Positions 1 through 9,965 of a stretch of 64,000 nucleotides of DNA are shown here, in pieces. The stretch's first letter is position 1, and each line of letters opens with the position of its first letter. Source of the DNA: CAVSRC01 sp963782045 (GTDB lineage: Bacteria > Pseudomonadota > Alphaproteobacteria > Rhizobiales > Kaistiaceae); contig CAWAIR010000009.1 of the NCBI GenBank assembly GCA_963782045.1, forward strand, positions 1-64,000, written 5' to 3'. The position numbers were made by a program, and so were the translations under genes. The notes beneath the pieces were generated by a model. That model made no database searches and was not told where the DNA came from. It saw nothing but the letters and a program-made list of their open reading frames with translations.

Positions 1-1921
1 CCCAGGTTTTGTTCGCCCATTTGCAGAGCTGCGCGCGATCAGGCGACGCAGAATCTTGGCGCTGCGCGTCTTGGGTAACTCGTCTACAAAACGTACGGCA
101 AGACGGGCGGTTCGACCTTGCCCAGCGCCTGCCACTACCGCGTCGATCAGCTCTGTGCGCAGCGCCTCGGTCTCCTGCACACCCTTATGTAGGACCACGA
201 AGCACACGACATCGGTCCCCTTCAACGGATCGGGCACGCCTACCGCCGCAGCCTCGCTTACCGCGGGATGCGCGATGAGTGCTGCCTCCAACTCGCCTGG
301 ACCCACGCGACGACCCGCGATTTTCATGGTGTTGTCAGCGCGGCCGTAGACAAACCACTGGCCATCCGCGTCGACCATCGCCCAATCGCCGTGATTCCAT
401 ATGCCAGGGAACTTGGACCAGTAGCTCTGCAAATACTTTTCTTCATTGCGCCACAGACCACGCGTCATCGAAGGCGCGGGCTGCTTGCATACCAAGTAGC
501 CCACTTCGCCGACCAGCGACTTGCCATCCTCGTCAAACACATCAACGTCCATGCCTAACCCTGGGCTCTGCAGAGATGCGCGTTTGATCGGTATGAGGGC
601 AGCGGCGCCAAAAGCAACCTACGATGTCGGTGCCTCCGCTGATGTTGATGATGGGGCAACGCTCGTGACCCACGTGCTTGAAGTACCAATCGTAGCTTTC
701 GCCGTCCCAGGGCTCGCCCGTGCTGCCTAACATACGCAGTGACGGCATCGCGTACCGCGCTACCGCTTCGTCTCCCGCGCGCATCAACAACCGTACTGCG
801 GTTGGACTGATGCCCAGCGTAGTGACCCGGTGTCGCTCAACGGTCTGCCACAGTCGCTCAGGCGTGGGGTAGTCAGGCGCACCTTCAAGATGACCAAGGT
901 CGCCCCATGCATGAAGACGCCAATGACCTCCCATGGCCCCATCATCCAACCGATGTCGGTGAACCAGAAGAAGACATCGTTGGCCTTCAAGTCGAAGTTG
1001 TAGCAAAGCTCCTTGCCCATCTGTGCCAAGCAACCTGCATGGCTGTGAACGGTGGCCTTGGGCTTGCCTGTGGTACCGCTGGTAAACAGCATCAGCGCGG
1101 GTGCCATGGCGGGCATAGGACGCGTGGGCACAGACGTAGCGCTCTTGGAGTATTCGGACAAAAAGTGATCACGCCCCTGCTGCATGGGACATGCGGCATC
1201 TGGATCGCGGCGCATCACCAGGGTGGCCGTGACGCACGACAAGCCATCGATCGCCGTGTCGAGCTGAGACTTGAGCGCGACCCATTGCCCGCGGCGAAAC
1301 GACACGTCGGCCGTGAAGACCACTTTGACTTCCGCATCCTGCAAACGCTCGCGCACCGCAGGTGCGGCATACCCCGAGAAGATCGGAATAAACACGGCGC
1401 CGATCTTCTGGGTCGCCAACATGGCGAATACCACTTCGGCCACCATGGGCATGTAGCAAGCGGCACGAATTGACGCAGTGCTCACGCCCAGTTCGGTCAA
1501 CGCCGCAGCCATCGCATTGACCTGCGCAGCCAGCTCTGCGTAGCTGAACTCGCGCGTACTACCATCTTCCATTTCCGCGATCAGCGCAGGCTTGTTGGCC
1601 AAGGGGCCCGCTGCATGGCGGTCCACGCAGTTGCGCACGATGTTGCATTTCCCGCCCACAAACCAGTCAGCAATTTTCGGGGCCGTCCTCCAAGTCCAAG
1701 ACATCGTGGTAGGGCACGTCCCACTCCATGCCCATGTCCGCGAGAGCGCGTTCCCAGAACCACACGATGTCTCGCTGACTCTTGCGCACAAAGGCCTGCG
1801 CCATGCTGCGGGTCTTTTCGACATCGCCGCTGTCGACCTCAAAGCCAGCACCTCGCATCAGGCGTGTGACATTGGCTTCCTCAATCTGTGTCTTTGACGG
1901 CGACCACGAGTATTCAGCCAT
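1..1921 (-). CDS. AMP-forming acyl-CoA synthetase (acetyl-CoA synthetase-like), frameshifted, 3' end cut by window
   Basis: This gene would activate a carboxylic acid to its acyl-CoA through an acyl-adenylate. The start is the ATG at 1921 (MAEYSWSPSK). The reading passes through several frames: N-terminus near 1667-1921, the middle near 784-1680, a later part near 542-1033, and the C-terminus near 1-350. The core AMP-binding motif FTSGTTGKPK is seen near 1080, a GGTD motif near 650, and the C-terminal LPKTRSAKI segment carrying the catalytic lysine near 50-90. At least three one-base indels break the frame. The same problem affects its neighbours, so sequencing error is as likely as gene decay. 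The substrate is not clear; acetate or propionate is a guess from overall resemblance. Confidence 0.7.
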
Positions 1922-2066
1922 GAAACCTCCGCACGTTCGATCAGAATAACCGAAGCGCGGCACAGCGCCCCATGTTGAAGAGCAAAAAAGCGCGTGACTT
2001 CCGTGGATGTCACACACCGACGCCACAGTCCTTGCTCGAAGGCACAAGCTCGCGGACAATCGCGGC

Positions 2067-2701
2067 ATGTTCACTGGCATTACCCGCGGCGTATTTCCTG
2101 TCGCGCACGCACAGCTTCAGGGCACCCTGTTGACCTACAGCGTGACGTTTCCCACCGCGATGCTCGATGGCCTAGAAATCGGTGCCAGCGTGGCGATCGA
2201 CGGTGTCTGTCAGACTGTAGTCCGCGTTGAGGGGACAAACGTCGTATTTGAAGCTATCGACGAAACGCTGAAGCTCACCACGCTTGGCACACTCAAGGCA
2301 GGCGACATGGTCACCGCAGAGCGCAGCTTTCGCGTGGGCGATGAGATCGGAGGTCACGAGGTGTCGGCCACGTGATCGACAGGCAGGATCGTCGAAATCC
2401 GCAAGGGCGATGGCAGCTACGATCTGCACATTGCCGTGCCCGCCTCGTGGATGAAGTACATTCAGCGCAAAGGCTTCATCGCCATTGATGGCTCCAGCCT
2501 CACCGTGGGCGAAACCGAGACCCGCAGCGATGACGGCTTCTTCTGGCTCGTCTCATTCCCGAGACATTGCGCCTGACCAAGCTCGGCAAGAAGGCCGTCG
2601 ATGATCGCGTCAACGTCGAACTCGACGCGCGCACCATCACCATCGTCGACACGGTGGAGCGCATCCTGAACGAGCGTTTGAACGCCTCCAAGGGAGCCTA
2701 A
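2067..2701 (+). CDS. ribE: Riboflavin synthase alpha chain, frameshifted
   Basis: Riboflavin synthase dismutates two 6,7-dimethyl-8-ribityllumazines to riboflavin. The ATG at 2067 opens with the family signature MFTGI. The two lumazine-binding repeats are both recognisable: the first ends in GDEIGGHEVS near 2360, and the second contains FIAIDGSSLTVGE near 2480-2510. About 211 codons are covered, the usual length. Three frame changes (near 2370, 2385 and 2550) break the reading; restoring one base in GTGTCGGCCACGTG gives the expected VSGHV. Identification is firm, but as written the sequence would not give a full protein. Confidence 0.85.
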
Positions 2702-2741
2702 GCGTGGCATTGGATCGCGTGTCGCCGCACCACAGCGATGA

Positions 2742-3914
2742 CTAGACCAGCGATTTCAGCGGTTGTTCGAGATAAACACGGGTACCCGCCGCGAGCTTCA
2801 GCCGACGGCCACGCCAACGCACGTGCTGAAAAAACGGCGCGCAGGCCCACACCAAGAGCATAAGCAGTTCGCGAAGCGGACCGATCACCAACGCCCACGC
2901 TGCACGCGTTGTCCAACGCTGAGTCTTCACCTGTGCACGACGCGTAGGACGCAGCAGTGCGAGCAAGGTGAGATCGCGCAAGGCCACTGTGGCGCCAGCG
3001 ATGGCCAGCCAAGGCGCGTCGGCATGCCCAAAGGCGCCCGCCAGCAACGCCAAGGGTAGCGGTCCCCACAACGGCTCCAGCAAGTATGCGCCTGGCTGCA
3101 AGCGACAACGCAGCATCGCCCAACGCAACTGGCGCTCCATGAAACCACTGAATGTGCGAGTCGATTGCACTTGGCATACGGGAGTTGGCGCGATGCGCAC
3201 CTGATAGCCCGCCGCACCAAACATCTGGCCGATGACGTAATCCTCGGCCAACAGGCTCTCCACGCCTTCCTGACTCGACCCAGCCCCGCAAGCACGGAAT
3301 GGCGAAACATCATGCTCTTGCCCAACACGGCGGGGTGCTTCAACAGCTCGGTCGGAACCGCGCAACCCGCTGCGATGAAGGTATTCAAATGCAATGCCTC
3401 CAACGCACCCATCAATCCTTGGGCGTCCACCGCAGTCACCAAGTTGAACGCAAGCCCGGTTCCGGGTTCGCTCGCCACCGCAGCGAGTTCGAAAAGCCAA
3501 TCGCGACTCACGCGCACATTCGAATCGCTGATCACCAGCCAGTCGTAAGCGACCTCCGCGAGCATGGCGCGCAGGTTGCTGACTTTGGGATTGAGTCCAT
3601 GCCTGTCATGAACCACCACGTGGCACGCGACATTTGGGTAGCGCTTCTGGAGTGTCCGCACGATGGCAAGTGCGGGGTTCTTGAGCTCTGCACCCCAAAC
3701 ACCAACTCGAACTTCGGATAGGTCAGCTCGAAGAACGATCGAAGGTTGTCCTCCAGCCCCGCTTCCAGGCCCGCAAGCGGCTTGAGCACGCTGATCGCTT
3801 CGCGCGAGCCACCGTCTTGATGAACACGCCTGCGGATCAGAAGACCGCGACCAAGGCTGCCAGCGACCACCCGATCAGTACGAATAAAGCCAACAGTTGC
3901 AGCATGAAGGACAT
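2742..3914 (-). CDS. GT2 glycosyltransferase, ceramide glucosyltransferase/HpnI-like, frameshifted
   Basis: This looks like a membrane glycosyltransferase of family 2, the type that glycosylates ceramide or acts in hopanoid biosynthesis. I place the start at the ATG at 3914, which gives a hydrophobic N-terminal segment (MLQLLALFVLIGWS). Family motifs appear in order across three frames: ISVLKPLAG near 3780, KVSNLRAM near 3580, DSNVRV near 3520, EDYVIG near 3235 and the QLRWA motif near 3120. A hydrophobic C-terminal region follows, ending at the stop at 2742. At least three indels interrupt it. Lipid acceptor and sugar donor cannot be read from the sequence. Confidence 0.7.
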
Positions 3915-4081
3915 CAACGCGGACCTCCTGCAACAATACTGGCCGATTGGCCGATATTTGCAAGGGCTTTTGCGAGGAGGTCGAGAAACTCAGGCGAGTT
4001 GCAGCTCATGACTGTGACACAACCGAAGAGAATCCCGCCCGCGCTTTGCGCCACGGGGGCACGCGCCGTAGACTCCGTGCG

Positions 4082-5389
4082 ATGCGTGGGGATCCCCTCA
4101 GTCCAGAAGAGCGTAAACGCTTGATGACCGTCGAGCGGCCGCGGAATCTACCGCTGGCACCGCGCGCTGCGCCCGCCAAGCGGCGCTTGCCCTTGGCAGC
4201 GGCCTCGCGCCCGCAAGACGTTGAGGCCCGCCCCATCTACGCGGTGTGGGAAATCACACTGGCCTGTGATCTTTCTGCCGCCACTGCGGATCACGCGCGG
4301 GTCGAGCGCGTCCAGACGAACTGTCGACCGCAGAGTGCATCGACCTCGTGCACCAGATGGCTGCGCTGAGCGTTCGTGAGGTGACACTCATTGGCGGTGA
4401 AGCCGACTCTGTATCGCAGGCTGGCTCGATATTCTCACCGCCATTGGTCAGCAAGGCATGACGGCCACCATGACCACGGGCGGGCGCGGCATCACTGCGG
4501 AACGAGCGGTGCAAGCCAAGCAGGCGGGATTGATTTCCGCCAGCGTGTCCATCGATGGAATCGCAGAAACGCACGACCGCTTGCGCGGTGTTCAGGGTTC
4601 GTTTGCCAGTGCCCTCGCGGCACTCAAGCATCTGCGCAACGCGGGCGTTCAAGTGTCGGTCAACACGCAAATCAATCGACTGAGCATGCCGCAGTTGTTC
4701 GACGTGCTCGACATCCTCGCTGAGCATCAGGCTCACGCCTGGCAGCTGCAATTGACGGTGCCCATGGGTCGAGCGACCGATGAACCCGAGGTGCTGCTGC
4801 AGCCGCAAGATTTGCTGTCGCTGTTTCCGCTACTTGCTGAGCTCAAGGAGCGCGCGAGCCAACTTGGTGTTCGCGTTTTCCCAGGCAACAACATCGGTTA
4901 CTTCGGCCCCCATGAGTCCAAGCTGCGCGACTTCATGGTGCGCAAACACAGCAGCTCCTGCATGGCGGGGCAGTTGACGCTGGGCATTGAAGCGGACGGA
5001 AGCATCAAGGGCTGCCCTTCCCTGCCCACAGAGAACTGGGTGGGCGGCAACGTCCGCGATGCGTCCCTACGCGACATCTGGGAACGCTCAACACCGCTGC
5101 GCTACACGCGCGACCGCAGCGTCGACGACCTTTGGGGCTATTGCCGCGATTGCTACTATGCGGACGTGTGTCTCGCGGGGTGCACATGGACCAGCGATGT
5201 CTTCTTCGGTCGTCCAGGCAACAACCCCTACTGCCATCACCGCGCCCTGGAGTTCGACAAGCGCGGCCTGCGCGAGCGGCTGGTCAGAACCACGACCGCT
5301 CCTGGACAACCCTTCGATCAAGGTGGATTTGAGTATCGTCATCGAAAGCGCAACGGGAGCGGATGCGCCTTTCCAACAAGGAGCCGAGC
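4082..5389 (+). CDS. Radical SAM/SPASM domain protein, frameshifted
   Basis: This is a radical SAM enzyme with a C-terminal SPASM domain, an architecture typical of enzymes that modify ribosomally made peptides. After restoring one base near 4272 the SAM cluster motif reads CDLSCRHC (CxxxCxxC). A second frame change lies near 4415. From 4458 the frame is open, with the TTGG SAM-binding segment and a SPASM cysteine set: C in SSCMAG near 4960, GCPSLP near 5010, YCRDCYYADVCLAGC near 5145-5185 and YCHHRAL near 5230. The true C-terminus is uncertain because the open frame runs on into the next protein. It is directly followed by a zinc-ribbon/YG-repeat protein, a candidate substrate. Confidence 0.75.
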
Positions 5390-5900
5390 ATGGTGCAACT
5401 GGAGACTGTGTGAACAATGCGAGCGCCACGTTCGCCACAGCGAGAGCGTATGTCCTTTTTGCCAAGCCGAGCTTGCTCCCCAGCCCTTGGATCTGCGGCA
5501 AAGGATCGCGGGACAGTTGAGCCGCGCTCAACGCTTCGCCGCCGCCATGTCAATGGCCGCTGCACCTCTCGCAGGCTGCTCGGAAACTACGTCGATTCCC
5601 GTGTCCCCCAATTCAGGTGGCAGCGTGAGCACCACAGGTGGCGCACAGTCCACGGGAGGCACGTTCGCCACGGGCGGAGCGCAGGAAACGGGTGGCTTCA
5701 TTGCCGTCCCAGCGTATGGGCTTCCCCTCACGGGTGGCTTCATTGCCGTGCCGCCGTATGGGATTGCTCCCACGGGAGGCACCAGCTCCGTCGACGCGAG
5801 TGTCCCTGACGCGGATACGCCTGATAGCGGCGAAGACGCGGGCGCGGTCGTCCTGCCAGTCTATGGCCTCCCTCCGTACGGGATTCCGCCAGGTACGTGA
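5390..5900 (+). CDS. Zinc-ribbon plus TGG/YG-repeat protein, candidate substrate of the upstream radical SAM enzyme
   Basis: I do not recognise a named family. The frame that ends at 5900 encodes a CEQC...CPFC zinc-ribbon-like module (near 5409-5465), a short hydrophobic stretch ending in LAGC (a possible lipobox, near 5575), a TGG-rich linker, two copies of a 14-residue unit containing FIAVP-x-YG, an acidic linker, and a final VYGLPPYGIPP tail. TGG-rich linkers after a lipobox recall myxobacterial surface lipoproteins. The ATG at 5390 is in another frame from CEQC, so the start is inferred with a one-base error; otherwise the module is fused to the radical SAM frame. A modified-peptide precursor is my inference from adjacency and repeats. 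Confidence 0.5.
5688..5771 (+). repeat. 42-bp tandem repeat (two copies) in the YG-repeat protein
   Basis: The 20-mer ACGGGTGGCTTCATTGCCGT occurs at 5688 and again at 5730. It begins a 42-bp unit that encodes TGGFIAVP-x-YG followed by four variable residues. The copies differ at codon third positions and in the variable tail, so the protein repeat is selected or recently duplicated. Confidence 0.8.
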
Positions 5901-5945
5901 TTGCTGTGCGTTAGTGACGAGCGCAGTGTCACCAGCACAGCAGCG

Positions 5946-6257
5946 CTAACCCTGCGCCTTGATGATCAGGTATTTGAGCCATGCGGTGCTCGATTGGTTT
6001 TCCAGGCGGAGCACGGAACCAAGCGGCAAGAACACCATATCTCCAGCAGCGAGCGCATGTGTCGTGTCGTCGACGATGGCCACGCCATCCCCTTCGACAC
6101 CCAACACGATTTCGGGATCAGCCTGCTGAACGTGCGCGCCCACCGTGCCGCCAGGCGACAGCTCGCACGACAGCACTGCGGTAAACGGTGGGGCGGGAGT
6201 TTCCAGCAGGTTGTAAACGCGCACTTCGCCACGCCCGCCAAACAGCGCAGTGCTCAC
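5946..6257 (-). CDS. Small cupin-fold protein
   Basis: A 103-residue single-domain cupin (MSTALFGGRGEVRVYN). The first cupin motif is present as GAHVQQ followed by an E five residues on. The second is AAGDMVFLPLGS, where the usual histidine of the PxGxxH pattern is absent. Metal binding may therefore be weak or different. It is an intact gene in a region where most genes are broken. It is convergent with the YG-repeat protein, with stops 45 bp apart. The function is unknown; such proteins act as small-molecule binding or isomerising enzymes or as sensors. Confidence 0.65.
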   Translation of the reverse strand: MSTALFGGRGEVRVYNLLETPAPPFTAVLSCELSPGGTVGAHVQQADPEIVLGVEGDGVAIVDDTTHALAAGDMVFLPLGSVLRLENQSSTAWLKYLIIKAQG

Positions 6258-6390
6258 CGCGGGTTTTCCCCTTGTGCATATTCACCGCTGAAAGCCTACC
6301 TCAGTTGGGCAGGTCTGACGCGTGGCAGAAGCGCCATCAAATGCCAACCTTCACGGTCGAACGCATGGCAAGTCTGTAGCGGACGTCACC

Positions 6391-6841
6391 CTACAGCAGT
6401 GCGCCTGCGTAGGCAGCGGCTTCAGGATTATCCTGAACCAGCTTTTCGACACGAGCCACAAAGGCCGCTGCTTGAGCGGGAGCCGCACCTACGAAGGACA
6501 GAGGTTCGCGCATCACCTGCGTCAACGTCGCCGCATTGAGACCCAGACGCGACAATCCGCCGCGAGACGCGGAATGAATCGTCATCCGATTGGCCGTTGG
6601 CATGCATCGCCAAGGCGACCGACACCGCATGCTCCTTGATGGCTTCATGCGCCTGTTCGCGACCCACACCTGCGCGAACCGCGGCCATCAAAACTTTGGT
6701 TGTCGCCAGGAACGGCAGGTAGCGGGCGAGTTCACGTTCGATGACAGCGGGGTAGGCACCGAACTCCGCAAGCACGTGTAAGAAGGTTTCAAAGCAACCA
6801 TCCGCGGCGAAGAATGCATCGGGAATCGCCACGCGACTCAT
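6391..6841 (-). CDS. purB: Adenylosuccinate lyase, C-terminal fragment (N-terminus missing at the junction, one frameshift)
   Basis: The reading enters at 6841 as SRVAIPDAFFAADG, a segment that lies deep inside adenylosuccinate lyase. It continues with LPFLATTKVLMAAV and EHAVSVALAM, conserved in the C-terminal helical domain. After a frame change near 6580 it ends AAAYAGALL at 6391. The ATG at 6841 is therefore an internal methionine codon or a product of the join, not a true start. Some 300 residues of the N-terminal and catalytic part are absent, because the sequence on the other side of 6841 belongs to cheA of another organism. The full enzyme acts twice in purine synthesis. Confidence 0.75.
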
Positions 6842-6846
6842 TAGCC
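6836..6846. other. Probable chimeric join between two genomes
   Basis: On the minus strand the cheA reading ends at 6842 with ELFG, and the next base begins a purB C-terminal reading. Both genes are truncated at the same point: cheA lacks its C-terminal half and purB its N-terminal half. Gene integrity and style also change here, from many indels on the left to mostly intact GC-rich genes on the right. An assembly join explains this better than a biological fusion. Confidence 0.75.
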
Positions 6847-7627
6847 GAACAGCTCACGTCGCCCTCGTTCCACTGGGTCGCCGCCCGCCAGCAGGTTCGA
6901 CCCGTTGACGCGATCGCCGCGGCGCAGGGTCGTCTCGATCTGCTTCCACGTCCGGTTCCACTGGCTCTCCAGCGTCGCGATCTCCGCGCCGAGGCGGCTG
7001 ACCTCCTGCGAATTGAGGTTCTGCAGGAGCATGTCGGCATGAAGCTCGCTCGCCGACTTGAGCAGCTTGTCGAGATTGTCGGCGTTGACCCGCACGTAGG
7101 AATCGGCGCAGCGCCCGCCGGGTCCGTGCCGGCACCGCCACGGCCGGCTTGCCGGCTCGCTCGCGGCCGGCCTCGCCGGTTCGGCGGCGTCGACGGATGG
7201 CTGGGCGTCCGCCGGCATCGCGCCGGAGTGAGGTGCGGGTTCGCCGCCCACCGGTGCCGGACTTCTGGCCGCCGGCTTGCGGCGCCGAATCGTCGCCTCG
7301 GCATCCTTTCCCGCCACGACGCGATCCTCGATGTCGTCGAGCAAATCGATGATGAAGCGACGGAGATCGTCGTCGACCAGGGTCTCGCCCTTTTCCACCT
7401 GGATGAACAGCGATTCCAGGCGGTGCGCCGCCGATTTCGACCTCCTCGAGGCCGACCGCCCGCGCCGCGCCCTTCAGGCTGTGGGCGCGCCGCGTCGCTT
7501 CGCGAACGTCGAATCCCGGCTCCTCACCCGCCGATGCCGCCCGCGCCAGCATCTGGCGGATGGCTTCGAGATGCTCGCGGTATTCGATCTCGAAAACGTC
7601 GAGGAGCCGTTTCCTGAGCGCCGTCAC
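6842..7627 (-). CDS. cheA: Chemotaxis-type histidine kinase CheA, N-terminal part only (truncated, one frameshift)
   Basis: CheA phosphorylates itself on an Hpt histidine in response to receptor arrays. The GTG at 7627 overlaps the mcp stop (GTGA). The Hpt domain is clear: ATRRAHSLKGAARAVG, with the phosphorylated histidine near residue 40. A one-base insertion near 7440 shifts the frame; the reading then resumes as HRLESLFIQVEKGE and DDDLRRFIIDLLDDIED. The start of the dimerisation region, SYVRVNADNLDKLLKSASELH, is seen before the gene stops at 6842. The ATPase and CheW-like domains are lost at the junction, so nothing can be said about a C-terminal receiver. Confidence 0.8.
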
Positions 7628-9262
7628 ACGGCGTACCTTTCCATGGTGTGGCCGAGCTGGCTGCCGAGCGCGTTGATATTGGCCACGGCCTGTTCGATCT
7701 GACGGGTGCCGGCCGCGGTCTGTTCGCTGCCGCCACGGATCTGCTGCAACGCCTCCGACACCTGCTCGAGGCCGACGCGCTGCTGGTTGGTCGAGGCGAC
7801 GATCTGCTCGAAGGCGCGCACGCTCGCTTCGATGGTGTCGGCGAGCTCGGTGATCGACTTCAGCGTTGCCTCGGTCTGCTCGCGACCGTTGGCGACGCGC
7901 TTGACCGATTCCTCGGTCGACATGACCGAGGAATTGATGCCCTTCTGGATCTCGCCAAGGATCGACGACACCTGGTTGGTCGCCTGCTTGGCCTGGTCGG
8001 CCAGCGTCTTCATCTCCTCGGCCACCACCGCGAAGCTGCGTGCCTTCCTCGCCGGCGGTCGCCGCCTCGATGGCCGCGTTGAGCGCCAGGAGCTGCGAGC
8101 GTTCGGCGATGTCGTTGACCGTGGCGATGATGTCGCCGATGGCCTGGGTCTTCTCGGAGAGCGCGACGATGTGCTCGGCGACCGATTCGGTCTGCTCCTC
8201 GATGGCATCCATGACCTGGGCCATGTCGTCCATCGCCTTGAGGCCGTCCTTGCTGCGGTCGGACGCCTTGGCCGCCTGGCCGGCGATCTCGCGCGCCCGG
8301 GTCGTCATCTGCTGGCCGGACTGGTTGATCTCGTCCAGCGTGGCGGTGGTCTCCTGGATGGCGGCGAACTGCTGCTCGACGCTGGCCGCCTGCTGCTTGG
8401 TCGAGGCGAGCGTCTCGGTCGCCGCCGAATTGAGGTTGGCGACCGCCTCGCGCGTCTGGATGGTGATCTCCTTGAGGTTGGCGACCATCAGGTTGAGCTG
8501 CGAGCCGAGGCCGCCGACCTCGTCGCGGCCGAGATCATTCATCTGCTGGGTGAGATCGCCGCGGCCGATGCGCCCGACGAACTCGACCAGGGCGTAGATC
8601 GGCCGGATGAGCCGGCTGCGCGCGAACCACAGGAAGGCGAGGATCAGCGACACCACCATGAGCGCGACCATGATCAGCGTCACGTAGGTGAAGGTCTCCG
8701 AGGTGGCGACCGACTGATCGACGGTCTGGCCGGCATCCGCCCGGTCCTGGCGCAGGATGGCGTCGATGGCGTCGAAGGCGGCGATGGCCGAATCGTCGTT
8801 GACGGCAACGGCGGCGTCGATCTCCTGGACGGTCGCCCCGCTCTGGATCAGCTTCTCCAGTTCGGGGATCTGGCTGGCATAGGCCTCGACCTCCTTCTGG
8901 ATGGTGTCGATCGCGGCGGTCTCCTGCGGCGTCAGGCCCTGCTGGCGGTATTCGGCGAGTGCCTGGAGCGCTTCCTGGGCCTTCTGTTTGGCCTTGGCGA
9001 GATCGGCCTGGTCGCGGCGGATCACGGTGTTCTTGAAGTTGTGGATGAGACCGCCGTAGCCGAAGGCATCGCGGACGTCGCTCATGATGCGGCTCTTGTG
9101 CGCCGCACCGGTGTTGTAGTCGGTCCACGCCGTCTTGGCGTCGCTGACTTCGCGCAGCGTCGAGAACGACGCGTAAGCGACGATGCCGCCGGCGACGATC
9201 ATGAAAAGGATCAGCCCGTAGCTGATCGTCTTGATCCGAACGTTCCTCAGGTACTCGAACAT
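7624..9262 (-). CDS. Methyl-accepting chemotaxis protein, one frameshift
   Basis: A transmembrane receptor of about 545 residues. An N-terminal membrane segment (about residues 13-35) is followed by a periplasmic helical domain of about 150 residues, a second membrane segment near 200-220, a HAMP domain (RLIRPIYALVEFVGRIGRGDL) and a signalling domain with the hairpin tip NDIAERSQLLALNAAIEAA. Next to the tip, one extra A near 8039 breaks the frame; removing it restores GEEGRSFAVVAEEMKTLA exactly. The gene lies between cheW (9366) and cheA (7627), and its stop overlaps the cheA GTG. The ligand is unknown. Confidence 0.88.
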
Positions 9263-9365
9263 CAACCCTTCTCCGATCGCCGGAGTCCGCCAGACGAAGG
9301 CCCCACCGCCCCTGTTCGGCTCCGCAATTTCCCTTGACCCGCCACGGACACGCGCCGTGGCTCGC

Positions 9366-9965
9366 TCATGCTGCCTGCAATTCCTCCGTCAGCCGTGCCC
9401 GCACGGCGTCCTCGGCCAGAACCATCACCGCATCGCCGGTGGCACCTCTGAACAGCGCCACCTGTTTCGGCCGCAGTTGCTCGGCCGGCTGCAGCGCCTT
9501 GAGGTCGACGCGCACCACCTCGTCGACCGCGTCGACGGCCAGCGCGAAGATCTGCTCGCCACCGCGCAACACGATCACCTGGCGTCCGCCACCCTCCTCG
9601 CCCGGCGGGCGGCCGAGGATCGGCCCCAGGTCGAAGACGACCGCGAACTCGCCACGCCAGTTGACGATGCCCACCAGACCGGGGCCGGCGCCGGGAATGG
9701 CCGCCGCCCGCGACAGACTGACAACCTCGCGGGCATGATCGAGGACGAGGCCGTAGCGCTCGCGGCCGAGCCGGAAGATCAGAACGCGGGCTAGATCGGC
9801 ATCGCCGTGCGCACCGTGGGCGACCGCGGCAAGCGCGCGGCTGCGCGCCAGAAGCACCTCGCGCATGCGCCCGCCGTCGTCTTCGATGGTCCGGCCCACG
9901 TGCGCCAGCCGCCGGTCGAGCTCGGCGTGGATGGCCTCCCAATCGAACCGCTTGCGTTGTCTCAT
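9366..9965 (-). CDS. cheW: CheW-domain coupling protein
   Basis: A 199-residue adaptor that links receptors to CheA. After about 65 N-terminal residues predicted helical, the CheW fold runs from ARVLIFRLGRERYGLVLDHAREVV to the end, with GIVNWRGEFAVVFDLGPILG as the most typical segment. The long N-terminal helix resembles the extended CheW proteins of Wsp-type pathways. Its ATG overlaps the cheR stop by four bases (ATGA), so the two are probably translationally coupled. It is the second of two CheW proteins in this operon. Confidence 0.85.
   Translation of the reverse strand: MRQRKRFDWEAIHAELDRRLAHVGRTIEDDGGRMREVLLARSRALAAVAHGAHGDADLARVLIFRLGRERYGLVLDHAREVVSLSRAAAIPGAGPGLVGIVNWRGEFAVVFDLGPILGRPPGEEGGGRQVIVLRGGEQIFALAVDAVDEVVRVDLKALQPAEQLRPKQVALFRGATGDAVMVLAEDAVRARLTEELQAA

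Noticed and set aside
6841..7400. A natural purB-cheA gene fusion or a novel kinase fused to a lyase domain
   Set aside because: The readings do not fuse in frame, both parts are truncated within domains, and the two sides differ in quality and style.
6854..9265. An 803-codon open frame on the minus strand
   Set aside because: Only its first half is the receptor. After the one-base insertion near 8039 the frame is out of phase and gives arginine-rich shadow sequence, before it meets the true cheA start by chance.
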